64,000 bases of DNA, taken from contig JANSXZ010000003.1 in assembly GCA_024742705.1 (NCBI GenBank), forward strand, positions 124,001 to 188,000. The letters are read 5' to 3'. The position numbers and the translations under genes were made by a program. Below, one piece after another: positions 45,471-53,328 of this stretch (position 1 is the first letter of the stretch; every line of letters starts with the position of its first letter). The DNA is from Paracoccaceae bacterium (GTDB taxonomy: Bacteria; Pseudomonadota; Alphaproteobacteria; Rhodobacterales; Rhodobacteraceae). Under the pieces are notes generated by a model, which made no database searches, had not been told where the DNA came from, and saw only the letters and a list, made by a program, of their open reading frames with translations.

Positions 45471-46052
45471 ATGGGCGAATTCGAACTGGGACGGCTGGCC
45501 TACCTGGTGATCCTGGGCGCCGTTCTGATCGTCTGGTTCGTGATCCATCATCGCGAAACCATCGGCCGGACGCTGCAACAGGCGGTGGCCTGGGGGTTGA
45601 TCTTTCTGGGCGTCGTCGCGGCCTTCGGTCTTTGGGGCGACATCCGCCAGACTGTCACCCAGTCGCAGGCGGTGTTCGAGGGCCCCGGCCGGATCGAGGT
45701 GCCGCGCGCCCGTGACGGGCACTATTATCTCACACTCAACGTCAACGGCGCGCCGGTGCGCTTTGTGGTCGACACCGGTGCAACAGATATCGTTCTCAGC
45801 CACGACGACGCCGACAAGATTGGCCTGCAACTGTCCGATCTTGCTTTCGTGGGGCGCGCGATGACGGCCAACGGCGAGGTGCGCACGGCGCCCGTGCGCC
45901 TTGACAGCCTGTCGCTGGGTCCGATCGCCGACACCAACGTGCCCGCATGGATCAACGAGGGCGAAATGCGCAACTCGCTGCTGGGCATGTCGTATCTGCA
46001 ACGCTGGGAAAAGATCGAGATCAGCAACGGATCGCTTGTGCTGACGCGATGA
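45471..46052 (+). CDS. TIGR02281-type retropepsin-like aspartic protease, membrane-anchored
   Basis: 193 residues. Two hydrophobic segments (about 5-25 and 40-57) anchor a periplasmic retroviral-type aspartic protease domain with VDTGATDIVLS near residues 100-110. Such clan AA proteins have one catalytic Asp per chain and should dimerise; their substrates are unknown. The start is set at 45471 by a strong AGGAGG 7-8 bases upstream; a longer start at 45411 or 45435 lacks one. It ends 6 bases from the convergent lytic transglycosylase gene. Confidence 0.85.
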   Translation: MGEFELGRLAYLVILGAVLIVWFVIHHRETIGRTLQQAVAWGLIFLGVVAAFGLWGDIRQTVTQSQAVFEGPGRIEVPRARDGHYYLTLNVNGAPVRFVVDTGATDIVLSHDDADKIGLQLSDLAFVGRAMTANGEVRTAPVRLDSLSLGPIADTNVPAWINEGEMRNSLLGMSYLQRWEKIEISNGSLVLTR

Positions 46053-46058
46053 CGGGCG

Positions 46059-46643
46059 TCAGCTGCCCCAGATGATCCGGACGTAATCGCGGGTTTCGCG
46101 GAACGGCGGCACCCCGCCATATTTCCGCACGGCCTGCGGGCCGGCGTTGTAGGCCGCCAGCGCCAGACGCCAGGATCCGAAGGTGCGGAACTGTTCGGCC
46201 AGGTAGCGCGCGCCGCCTTCCAGATTCTGATGCGGGTCGCGCGGATCCACGCGCAGCATGCGCGCCGTGTCGGGCATCAGCTGCGCCAGCCCGATGGCGC
46301 CCTTGTGCGATACCGCCGCCGGGTTCCAGCGCGATTCCTGGTGCACGAGCCGCAGGAACAGGTCTTCGGGCACCCCGTGCCGACGCGCGACCTCGCGCGC
46401 CACGTTCAGGAACTTGCCGCGATACTTGCCGGTATAGCCGGGAGAGGCCCATTTGCTGGGCGTGTGCACGGTGGGCGGTTGCAGCCGGACCGAGTTCTTG
46501 TACTGCTGCGCCGCCCGGCTATCCAGAACACGCGCCTGCGAACTGAAGATCTCGCCGCGCTTCTTGGTCGACAGCGTATCCGCCCGCACCGCCGGCACCG
46601 CCGCCACCACAGCTATGGACAAACCCAAGATCACTGCGCGCAT
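46059..46643 (-). CDS. Lytic transglycosylase (SLT domain)
   Basis: 194 residues: signal peptide (about 1-22, ending AVRA-D), then a soluble transglycosylase domain with catalytic Glu in HQESRWNP (near 101), [10 protein letters not shown] and AYNAGPQAV. It cleaves peptidoglycan to 1,6-anhydromuropeptides in the periplasm. ATG at 46643 begins the signal peptide; the frame to 46706 adds no sensible residues. It is divergent from ssb across about 180 bases. Confidence 0.88.
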   Translation of the reverse strand: MRAVILGLSIAVVAAVPAVRADTLSTKKRGEIFSSQARVLDSRAAQQYKNSVRLQPPTVHTPSKWASPGYTGKYRGKFLNVAREVARRHGVPEDLFLRLVHQESRWNPAAVSHKGAIGLAQLMPDTARMLRVDPRDPHQNLEGGARYLAEQFRTFGSWRLALAAYNAGPQAVRKYGGVPPFRETRDYVRIIWGS

Positions 46644-46823
46644 GTTGTATCCTGACACGACCATCCCACCTGTGACGCTTATATCGGAAAATTCCGTTCT
46701 GGCCACCCTTTTGGCCCCGCCACTGTCCTGGTTAACACAGTTTCAACCTCGGCGCGGGAGGTGTAGGTTCATCGTGACAGATTCGATAACAGCATACGTT
46801 CGACAACAGCACACGGGGGCAAC

Positions 46824-47330
46824 ATGGCAGGTTCGGTCAACAAGGTGATCCTGATCGGAAATCTGGGGCGCGATCCGGAGGTGCGCACCTTCCAGAACGG
46901 CGGCAAGGTGTGCAACCTGCGCATCGCCACTTCGGAAAACTGGAAGGATCGCAACACCGGCGAACGCCGCGAGCGCACCGAATGGCATTCGGTCGCGATC
47001 TTTTCCGAACCGCTGGCGCGCGTGGCCGAACAGTACCTGCGCAAGGGCTCGAAGGTGTACATCGAGGGCCAGCTCGAAACTCGCAAATGGCAGGATCAGT
47101 CCGGTCAGGACCGCTATTCCACCGAGGTCGTTCTGCGGCCCTACCGGTCGGAACTGACCATGCTGGACGGCCGCAACGAAGGCGGCGGATTCGGCGGTGG
47201 CGGCGGGGGTGACTACGACAGCGGCGGCTACGACAGCGGGCCGCGCGACGATCGCTATGGCGACGGCCCCGGCGCACCCTCAGGGGGCGCGCCTGCCTCG
47301 CGCGATATGGATGACGAAATCCCCTTCTGA
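46824..47330 (+). CDS. ssb: Single-stranded DNA-binding protein
   Basis: 168 residues: OB fold at about 1-110 ([20 protein letters not shown]), a Gly/Asp/Tyr-rich flexible linker, and the conserved acidic tip MDDEIPF that recruits partners, including the HolC chi subunit encoded in this window. A tetramer is expected. I looked for a GTTC-N7-GTTC SOS site upstream and found none. A strong hairpin follows the gene. Confidence 0.95.
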   Translation: MAGSVNKVILIGNLGRDPEVRTFQNGGKVCNLRIATSENWKDRNTGERRERTEWHSVAIFSEPLARVAEQYLRKGSKVYIEGQLETRKWQDQSGQDRYSTEVVLRPYRSELTMLDGRNEGGGFGGGGGGDYDSGGYDSGPRDDRYGDGPGAPSGGAPASRDMDDEIPF

Positions 47331-47342
47331 TCGGGGCACGGT

Positions 47343-47378
47343 GCCGGCATCCGGGGCGCGCTTGCCCGGGATGCCGGC
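47343..47378. terminator. Hairpin between convergent ssb and aroB
   Basis: GCCGGCATCC (47343-47352) and GGATGCCGGC (47369-47378) are exact complements, with GGGC/GCCC pairing possible inside the loop. It stands in the 60-base convergent gap and is a likely bidirectional terminator without a T-run. Confidence 0.6.
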
Positions 47379-47390
47379 CCGGCGCGCCCG

Positions 47391-48506
47391 CTAGGGCGTG
47401 GCCCGCAAGGCGTCATCGAGAAGGCCCAGCACCTGCGCGCGGGGCACATCCGATGTGACAAAGGCCTGGCCGATGGAACGGGCCAGGATGAACCGCAGTT
47501 GCCCGTCCACCACCTTCTTGTCCTGCGCCATCAGCGCCAACAGCGCCTCGGCGCCCGGAAGATCGCCGGGGATGTCGCGCAGATCGCGGCGGGTGCCCAT
47601 CTGCGCCAGATGCGCGCGCACCCGGCTGGGCGCTTCCTGGGCACACAGCCCCAGCCGCGCCGACAACTCGAACGCCAGCGCACAGCCGATGGCCACGCCT
47701 TCACCGTGCAACAGCCGGTCGGAGTAACCTGTCGCCGCCTCGAGCGCGTGGCAAAACGTGTGCCCGAGGTTCAACAGCGCGCGGTCGCCCTGTTCGGTCT
47801 CGTCGCGCGCCACGATCTCTGCCTTCATGCGCACCGACCGTGTCACCGCCTCGACCCGCGCGGCCATGTCCCCCGCCGCCATTTCCGGGCCATGCCGTTC
47901 GAGCCACTCAAAGAAATCCGCATCGCCCAGAAGACCGTATTTTACCACCTCGCCATAGCCCGCCAGAAAATCGCGTGGCGGCAGCGTGGCCAGCACATCG
48001 GTATCGGCCAGAACCAGCGATGGCTGATGAAAGGCGCCGATCAGGTTCTTGCCCTGCGGCGCATTGATCCCGGTCTTGCCGCCCACCGAACTGTCGACCT
48101 GCGCCAGAAGCGAGGTCGGGATCTGGACGAAACGCACCCCGCGCCGCAGCACCGCGGCGGCAAACCCGGCCAGATCGCCGATCACCCCGCCGCCCAGCGC
48201 CACCACCACGTCACGTCTTTCGATCTTCTCGGCCAGAAGCCATTCGACCGCGCGGGTGAAATGCGGCCAGGATTTTGTCGCTTCGCCCGCCGGCAGCGCC
48301 AGGGCCGACATCGCAATGCCCTGCGCCGACAGCGCCGCGCGCAGCGGCGCAAGGTGCAGCGCGGCGACCGTCTCGTCCGTCAGCACCGCAACCCGGGGCC
48401 GGTCCAGCAGCGGCGCGATCCGCGCCCCCGCCGTGGCGATCAGCCCCGGCCCAACCTGCACATCATAGGACCGCGCCCCCAGCGCAACCCGAACCGTGTT
48501 CTCCAT
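47391..48506 (-). CDS. aroB: 3-dehydroquinate synthase
   Basis: 371-residue NAD- and zinc-dependent enzyme of the shikimate pathway. ALGGGVIGDLAGF near residue 101, PTSLLAQVDSSVGGKTGIN near 127 and LNLGHTFCHALE near 245 contain the cofactor and metal residues. It converts DAHP to 3-dehydroquinate. The ATG at 48506 is 2 bases after the aroK stop, so the pair forms the usual aroK-aroB operon. Confidence 0.94.
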   Translation of the reverse strand: MENTVRVALGARSYDVQVGPGLIATAGARIAPLLDRPRVAVLTDETVAALHLAPLRAALSAQGIAMSALALPAGEATKSWPHFTRAVEWLLAEKIERRDVVVALGGGVIGDLAGFAAAVLRRGVRFVQIPTSLLAQVDSSVGGKTGINAPQGKNLIGAFHQPSLVLADTDVLATLPPRDFLAGYGEVVKYGLLGDADFFEWLERHGPEMAAGDMAARVEAVTRSVRMKAEIVARDETEQGDRALLNLGHTFCHALEAATGYSDRLLHGEGVAIGCALAFELSARLGLCAQEAPSRVRAHLAQMGTRRDLRDIPGDLPGAEALLALMAQDKKVVDGQLRFILARSIGQAFVTSDVPRAQVLGLLDDALRATP

Positions 48507-48508
48507 CG

Positions 48509-49096
48509 CTACACCTTCAGAACGTCCGGGCGCGTCGCCAGCGTTTCCATCACCCGGTCCACCATCGTTTCGATCGAAACGCGGCCGTCCGAGGCCACCG
48601 TCACATCCGCCAGCGCATAGATCGGCGCGCGCACCTTGTACAGCGCCTCGAGCGTGGCGCGCGGATCCGATGTCTGCAACAGCGGGCGCGTGTCGCGGTG
48701 CCGGACACGCGACCACAGCACATCCACCTCGGCCTGCAAACAGACCGCAACGCCTTTCGCCGAGATGATCTCGCGATTGGAGGGTTGCAGAAAGGCGCCG
48801 CCGCCGGTCGACAGGACCGCGGGCGCCCCCGACAACAGCCGCGCGATCACCTGGGCCTCTTTCATGCGAAAGAAGGCCTCGCCGTCGCGGGCGAAGATTT
48901 CGGGGATCGTCATGTTGGCGGCGGTTTCGATTTCGGCGTCGCTGTCGAGAAACGGCACCGCAAGCCGCGCGGCCAGCGCCCGCCCGACGGCGGTCTTTCC
49001 GGCGCCCATCATGCCCACCATGACCACGGTTTTCAAAAGCCGCGGCGCGGGCGACGGGTTTTCGGTACCGGCCAGCTTGTGCTCAATTTCCCTCAT
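48509..49096 (-). CDS. aroK: Shikimate kinase
   Basis: 195-residue P-loop kinase: VVMVGMMGAGKTAVGR near residues 24-39 is Walker A, LDSDAEIE near 50 binds shikimate and Mg, and TGGGAFLQ near 97 is the third motif. It phosphorylates shikimate with ATP. It is the first gene of the aroKB operon, divergent from the small membrane protein at 49178. Confidence 0.94.
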   Translation of the reverse strand: MREIEHKLAGTENPSPAPRLLKTVVMVGMMGAGKTAVGRALAARLAVPFLDSDAEIETAANMTIPEIFARDGEAFFRMKEAQVIARLLSGAPAVLSTGGGAFLQPSNREIISAKGVAVCLQAEVDVLWSRVRHRDTRPLLQTSDPRATLEALYKVRAPIYALADVTVASDGRVSIETMVDRVMETLATRPDVLKV

Positions 49097-49130
49097 GCCA
49101 ACTGAATGACGTGATCTTGTCGAAAAGGCC

Positions 49131-49140
49131 AGTTATAACT
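49131..49140. promoter_or_regulatory. A/T palindrome in the aroK / small-ORF divergent gap
   Basis: AGTTATAACT is a perfect 10-base palindrome offering a TATAAC-like -10 on both strands in an otherwise GC-rich gap. No convincing -35 accompanies it on either strand. Confidence 0.3.
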
Positions 49141-49177
49141 TGGGAAAAACCGTGCGCAGGCAGGCCCAGAGGACACC

Positions 49178-49327
49178 ATGAGCAGACTATTCAAACTTCT
49201 GATTTATCTCCTGATTCTCGGCTTTGTCGGGTTGGTGGGCTATGCTTATCTGGGGCCGTTCTTCGGCGCTGATTTTTCGCCGCCGCGCACGGAAATCCGT
49301 CAACCGGTGATCCTGAACGGTGAATAG
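49178..49327 (+). CDS. 49-residue single-pass membrane protein
   Basis: ATG at 49178 preceded by AGAGGA. It encodes MSRLFKLLIYLLILGFVGL, then VGYAYLGPFFG and a Pro/Arg-rich tail ending VILNGE. One hydrophobic helix (about 5-27) suggests an inner-membrane protein with a short cytoplasmic or periplasmic tail. Function unknown. Its stop overlaps the GTG start of the next gene by 8 bases, so the two are translated together, which argues that it is real despite its size. Confidence 0.65.
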   Translation: MSRLFKLLIYLLILGFVGLVGYAYLGPFFGADFSPPRTEIRQPVILNGE

Positions 49328-50825
49328 GGCCGCGCTTTTGCTTGCCTGCGGCTGGGTTGCCGCGGCGTCGCCGGTGGCGGCCCAGAACCCGCTTTCGGTG
49401 ATTGACTGGCTGTCGCAGAATCCCACGCCCGCGCCCGGCCAGCCGGTCGAACCGCCCGTCGCCTCCAGCGGCAGCCTGCCGCAGATCACGGTGGCGCCAT
49501 TGGAGCAGGCGCGCCCGCCCGTGGGTCTGGTGCCGTCGGCCCTGACCGGCCTGCCGCCCGACCTGTGGCAGCGCAGCGCCCGCTCCGTGGTCGCGCGGCT
49601 GATCCGCGATGTCCCGGTCGACCGCACGCCGGCGATGCAGGCGCTGTTGTACCGCCTGCTTCTGACCGAGGCCGAGCAGGATCCCGAAGACGTCCTGTTG
49701 ACCGCGCGGGTCGAGAGGCTGCTGAGCCAGGGCGCGGTGGATCCGGCGCAGGCGCTATTGGATCAGGCCGGCCCCACCCACACACCAGCGCTGTTTGCGA
49801 AATGGTTCGACGCATCGCTGCTGACAGGCACCGAAGACACCGCCTGCGCCCAGATGCGCGCCGAACCGAGGCTGGCGCCAGACATCGCCGCCCAGATCTT
49901 CTGTACCGCGCGCGGCAATGCGGTGGGCGCGGCCAGTGTGATGTTCGACGGGGCCAATGCGCTTGGCCTGATGCCATCCGACACCGCCGATCTGCTCGAC
50001 CGGTTCCTGCACCCCGAAGCCTTTGACGACGCGCCGCCCCCCGCGGCGCCGCGCGCGCCGACGGCGCTGACCTTCCGTTTGTCCGAGTCGGTGGGCGCGC
50101 CACTGCCTACAACCGCCCTGGCCCGCCGCTTCGCCTCGGCCGACCTGCGCGACATCGCCGGCTGGCGCGCACAGATCGAGGCCGCCGAACGCCTGGCGCG
50201 GGCCGGCGCCATCGCGCCCAACCTCCTGCTGGGGCTCTATACCTCGCGGCTGCCGGCGGCATCGGGCGGCATATGGGATCGCGTCGCGGCGCTGCAACGG
50301 TTCGATGCCGCGCTGACCGCCGGCGACACCGCCGCCGTGGTCCAGCGTCTTCCGCAGGTCTGGGAGGCGATGCAACGCGCGGGCATCGGCGCGGTCTTTG
50401 CCGAGCTTTTCGCCGAACCGCTGTTGCGGCTGGATCTCGACGATCCCGATGCCGCGATGCTGGTCTATGAAATCGCCCTGATCTCGCCGCTGTACGAAAC
50501 CGCCGCGCAGACGCCGCCGCGCGGCACGATCCGCGCGCTTTACCTGGCGGCGCTGGCCCAGGGCCGGCCTCTTGAGGTCAGGCTGCCCGATGCGACCGCC
50601 GTGGCCATCGCCACCGGCTTCGGGCCGGCGATCCTGCCCGAGGGCCTGACGGCCGAGCGCCTGGGCGAAAGCATCCTGCGGCTGATCGCGCTGTTCGACA
50701 TGGGCGCACGCGGCAACCTTCAGGCGCTGACCGATGCGATTTCGGGGTTGCGCGCCCTGGGTCTGGAAGACACCGCCCGGCGCGCCGCCTTGCAGCATGT
50801 GTTGCTGAAGGCAGAACCGCTGTGA
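49320..50825 (+). CDS. Periplasmic conserved hypothetical protein
   Basis: 501 residues with a GTG start (49320) and a clear signal peptide (cleavage near PVAA-QN, residue 22). A Pro-rich stretch (about 35-65) precedes an Ala/Leu-rich, mostly helical body that resembles tetratricopeptide-like solenoids but without a countable repeat. It is coupled upstream to the 49-residue membrane protein and downstream to xerD (GTGA overlap). Function unknown; a cell-envelope role is inferred from export only. Confidence 0.75.
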   Translation: MNRAALLLACGWVAAASPVAAQNPLSVIDWLSQNPTPAPGQPVEPPVASSGSLPQITVAPLEQARPPVGLVPSALTGLPPDLWQRSARSVVARLIRDVPVDRTPAMQALLYRLLLTEAEQDPEDVLLTARVERLLSQGAVDPAQALLDQAGPTHTPALFAKWFDASLLTGTEDTACAQMRAEPRLAPDIAAQIFCTARGNAVGAASVMFDGANALGLMPSDTADLLDRFLHPEAFDDAPPPAAPRAPTALTFRLSESVGAPLPTTALARRFASADLRDIAGWRAQIEAAERLARAGAIAPNLLLGLYTSRLPAASGGIWDRVAALQRFDAALTAGDTAAVVQRLPQVWEAMQRAGIGAVFAELFAEPLLRLDLDDPDAAMLVYEIALISPLYETAAQTPPRGTIRALYLAALAQGRPLEVRLPDATAVAIATGFGPAILPEGLTAERLGESILRLIALFDMGARGNLQALTDAISGLRALGLEDTARRAALQHVLLKAEPL

Positions 50826-51784
50826 CCGGGGCCGCCGGCGAAACCTGGATTGCCGCGTTTCTCGAGGCGCAGGCGGCGGAACTGGGCGCCACGCGCAATA
50901 CCCTGCTGGCCTATGGGCGGGATCTGCGCGATTTCGCCGGATGGGCCGGGCACAACGGCGTGAACCTGGCGGATGCGGCACAGGAGGATATCGAATCCTA
51001 CCTGATCCATTGCGACGCGCAGGGCCTTGCGAAATCGACCCGCGCGCGGCGCCTGTCGGCGATCCGTCAGCTTTATCGCTTTGCCTTCGAAGAAGGTTTT
51101 CGCACCGACAATCCAGCCATCCGCATGAAGGGCCCCGGCCGCGAAAAGCGCCTGCCCGGCACGCTGGACGTGCCCGAGGTGGACCGTTTGTTGCGCGCCG
51201 CGCGCAGCCACGGCCGCAGCGCCGACGACCGGCTGCGCAACACCTGCCTGATGGAGCTGCTCTATGCCACCGGGATGCGCGTGAGCGAACTGGTTTCGCT
51301 CCCGGTGCAAGCAGCGCGCGGCGATCCGCGCATGCTGCTGATCCGTGGCAAGGGCGGCAAGGAGCGCATGGTGCCGCTGTCGCCGCCGGCACGCGCGGCG
51401 CTGCGCGCATGGCTTGCGGCCCGCGATGCCGCAGCCGATCGGGCGCGCGCCAAGGGGGCGCCGGCCTCGGGCTTTCTGTTCGCGTCGCGCGGCGCCGCGG
51501 GACATCTGACACGGCACAGGTTCTACCTGCTGATCAAGGAACTGGCGGTTGCGGCGGGGGTTTCGTCCGCAAAGGTCACGCCGCATACGCTGCGCCATGC
51601 CTTCGCCACGCACCTGCTGGCCAATGGCGCCGATCTGCGCGTGATCCAGACGCTTCTGGGCCATGCGGATGTGTCCACCACGGAAATCTACACCCACGTT
51701 CTGGACGCGCGGCTGAGCGAACTGGTGTTCGAACACCACCCGCTGGCCGGGCCGGCCGACAAAACATCCCCGGGTGAGGCTTGA
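50822..51784 (+). CDS. xerD: Tyrosine recombinase XerD
   Basis: 320-residue recombinase. The SAM-like N-terminal core-binding domain spans about 5-95. Catalytic residues: R153 (TGMRVSEL), K177 (GKGGKER), H255 and R258 (HTLRHAFATHLL), H281 (GHADVST) and nucleophile Y290 (EIYTHV). With XerC it resolves chromosome dimers at dif. GTG start overlapping the upstream stop. No mobile-element genes are nearby, so this is the housekeeping enzyme. Confidence 0.9.
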   Translation: MTGAAGETWIAAFLEAQAAELGATRNTLLAYGRDLRDFAGWAGHNGVNLADAAQEDIESYLIHCDAQGLAKSTRARRLSAIRQLYRFAFEEGFRTDNPAIRMKGPGREKRLPGTLDVPEVDRLLRAARSHGRSADDRLRNTCLMELLYATGMRVSELVSLPVQAARGDPRMLLIRGKGGKERMVPLSPPARAALRAWLAARDAAADRARAKGAPASGFLFASRGAAGHLTRHRFYLLIKELAVAAGVSSAKVTPHTLRHAFATHLLANGADLRVIQTLLGHADVSTTEIYTHVLDARLSELVFEHHPLAGPADKTSPGEA

Positions 51785-51836
51785 TTGATCCGCCGCGCAT
51801 CCCCATAACCAACAGGCATCTTGGGCCTGGGGGACG

Positions 51837-53138
51837 ATGGAAAATACAACTCTGGACAGCGCATTCTGGATCACCTCGGGGGCGATCCTGCTGTTGCTGG
51901 TATTGTCGGGTTTTTTCTCGGGCTCGGAAACCGCGCTGACGGCAGCGTCGCGCGGGAAGCTGCGTGCGCAGGCCGACAAGGGGTCGAAAGGCGCCGAACG
52001 CGCGCTGGCGATCACCGAAGACAACGAACGGCTGATCGGATCGGTGCTTCTGGGCAACAATCTGGTGAACATCCTGGCCACGTCGCTGGCCACGGCGATG
52101 CTCAGCCGTGCATTCGGTGAAAGCGGTGTGGCGCTGGCGACGCTGGTGATGACGCTGCTGGTGCTGATCTTCGCCGAGGTGCTGCCAAAGACCTATGCGA
52201 TCACCAATGCCGAAAAGGCGGCCGCCTTCGTGGCGCGGCCCATCGGCCTGATCGTGTTGGTGTTTTCGCCCGTGGTTGCGGCGGTGCGGCTGCTGGTGCG
52301 CGGCGTCTTGCGTGTGTTCGGCGTGCAGATCGACCCCGACAGCCATATCCTCGCCGTGCGCGAGGAAATCGCCGGCGCCCTGCAACTGGGCCATTCCGAA
52401 GGCGTGGTGGAAAAGGAAGACCGCGACCGTATCCTCGGCGCTCTCGATCTGGGCGACCGCTTCGTCGAAGAGATCATGCTGCACCGTTCGGGCATCGAGA
52501 TGATCGACGCCGCGTCGGAACCCGAAGCCATCCTGCAACAATGCCTCGACAGTTCGCACACACGCCTGCCGGTCTTCTCGGGCGACATGGAAAACATCAT
52601 CGGCGTCGTGCATGCAAAGGACCTGCTGCGCGCCATGCACCGATTGATCGGCGGCCCGGACGGCGACGCGCGGGCGCTGAAAAACTTCCAGATCACCGAT
52701 GTGGCAACCCCACCCTACTTCGTGCCGGAAACCACCACGCTGGACGACCAGATGCGCCAGTTCCTGCGGATGCGCACGCATTTCGCCCTGGTGGTGGACG
52801 AGTACGGCTCTTTGCAGGGGCTGATCACGCTCGAAGACATTCTAGAAGAGATCGTTGGCGAGATCACCGATGAATTCGACCCGGATTCCGACGCGATGGT
52901 CACTCCGATCGGCGATGGCTCGTACCGGGTGGACGGAGCAATGACAATCCGCGACCTCAACCGCGCAACCGACTGGACGCTGCCGGACGAAGAGGCGAAC
53001 ACGATCGCCGGACTTGTCATTCACGAGGCACAGTCGATCCCGACGAAAGGCCAGGTGTTTTCCTTCCACGGCTTTCGCTTCGAGGTCGTCGCCCGAGACG
53101 GCAACCGGATCACCGGTCTCAAGATCCGCAGGCTGTAG
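51837..53138 (+). CDS. CNNM/CorC-type membrane protein with CBS pair
   Basis: 433 residues: a DUF21/CNNM transmembrane domain (about 10-185, with SGFFSGSETALTAAS near 25), two CBS domains (about 205-330) and a CorC_HlyC C-terminal domain (about 345-425). Members are magnesium/cobalt transporters or efflux regulators with nucleotide-sensing CBS domains. Specific ion unknown. A copy of the intergenic element lies after the stop. Confidence 0.9.
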   Translation: MENTTLDSAFWITSGAILLLLVLSGFFSGSETALTAASRGKLRAQADKGSKGAERALAITEDNERLIGSVLLGNNLVNILATSLATAMLSRAFGESGVALATLVMTLLVLIFAEVLPKTYAITNAEKAAAFVARPIGLIVLVFSPVVAAVRLLVRGVLRVFGVQIDPDSHILAVREEIAGALQLGHSEGVVEKEDRDRILGALDLGDRFVEEIMLHRSGIEMIDAASEPEAILQQCLDSSHTRLPVFSGDMENIIGVVHAKDLLRAMHRLIGGPDGDARALKNFQITDVATPPYFVPETTTLDDQMRQFLRMRTHFALVVDEYGSLQGLITLEDILEEIVGEITDEFDPDSDAMVTPIGDGSYRVDGAMTIRDLNRATDWTLPDEEANTIAGLVIHEAQSIPTKGQVFSFHGFRFEVVARDGNRITGLKIRRL

Positions 53139-53184
53139 CGCGGCGCACCGGCAGTCGAATGCAGCGCAGGCTGCGCGTGCCGGA

Positions 53185-53217
53185 GCCTCCGGCGGGGATA
53201 TTTTTCGCGAAAGGAAG
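53185..53217 (+). repeat. 33-base intergenic element, copy 7
   Basis: GCCTCCGGCGGGGATATTT followed by TTCGCGAAAGGAAG. It lies between the convergent CorC-like and DMGDH-like genes. Confidence 0.8.
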
Positions 53218-53328
53218 GGCAAGGCGGCGCGCCGACCGCGAGTGGCGCCAGGCAAACGCCACGCGCGGGATGCACGGCGCCCGATCTTGCGCGGCATCAT
53301 GTAATGCGCGCCGCGAGGCGCGCTCCGT

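Noticed and set aside
46644..46823. SOS (LexA) box upstream of ssb
   Set aside because: GTTC occurs twice, but neither is followed by a second GTTC after seven bases.
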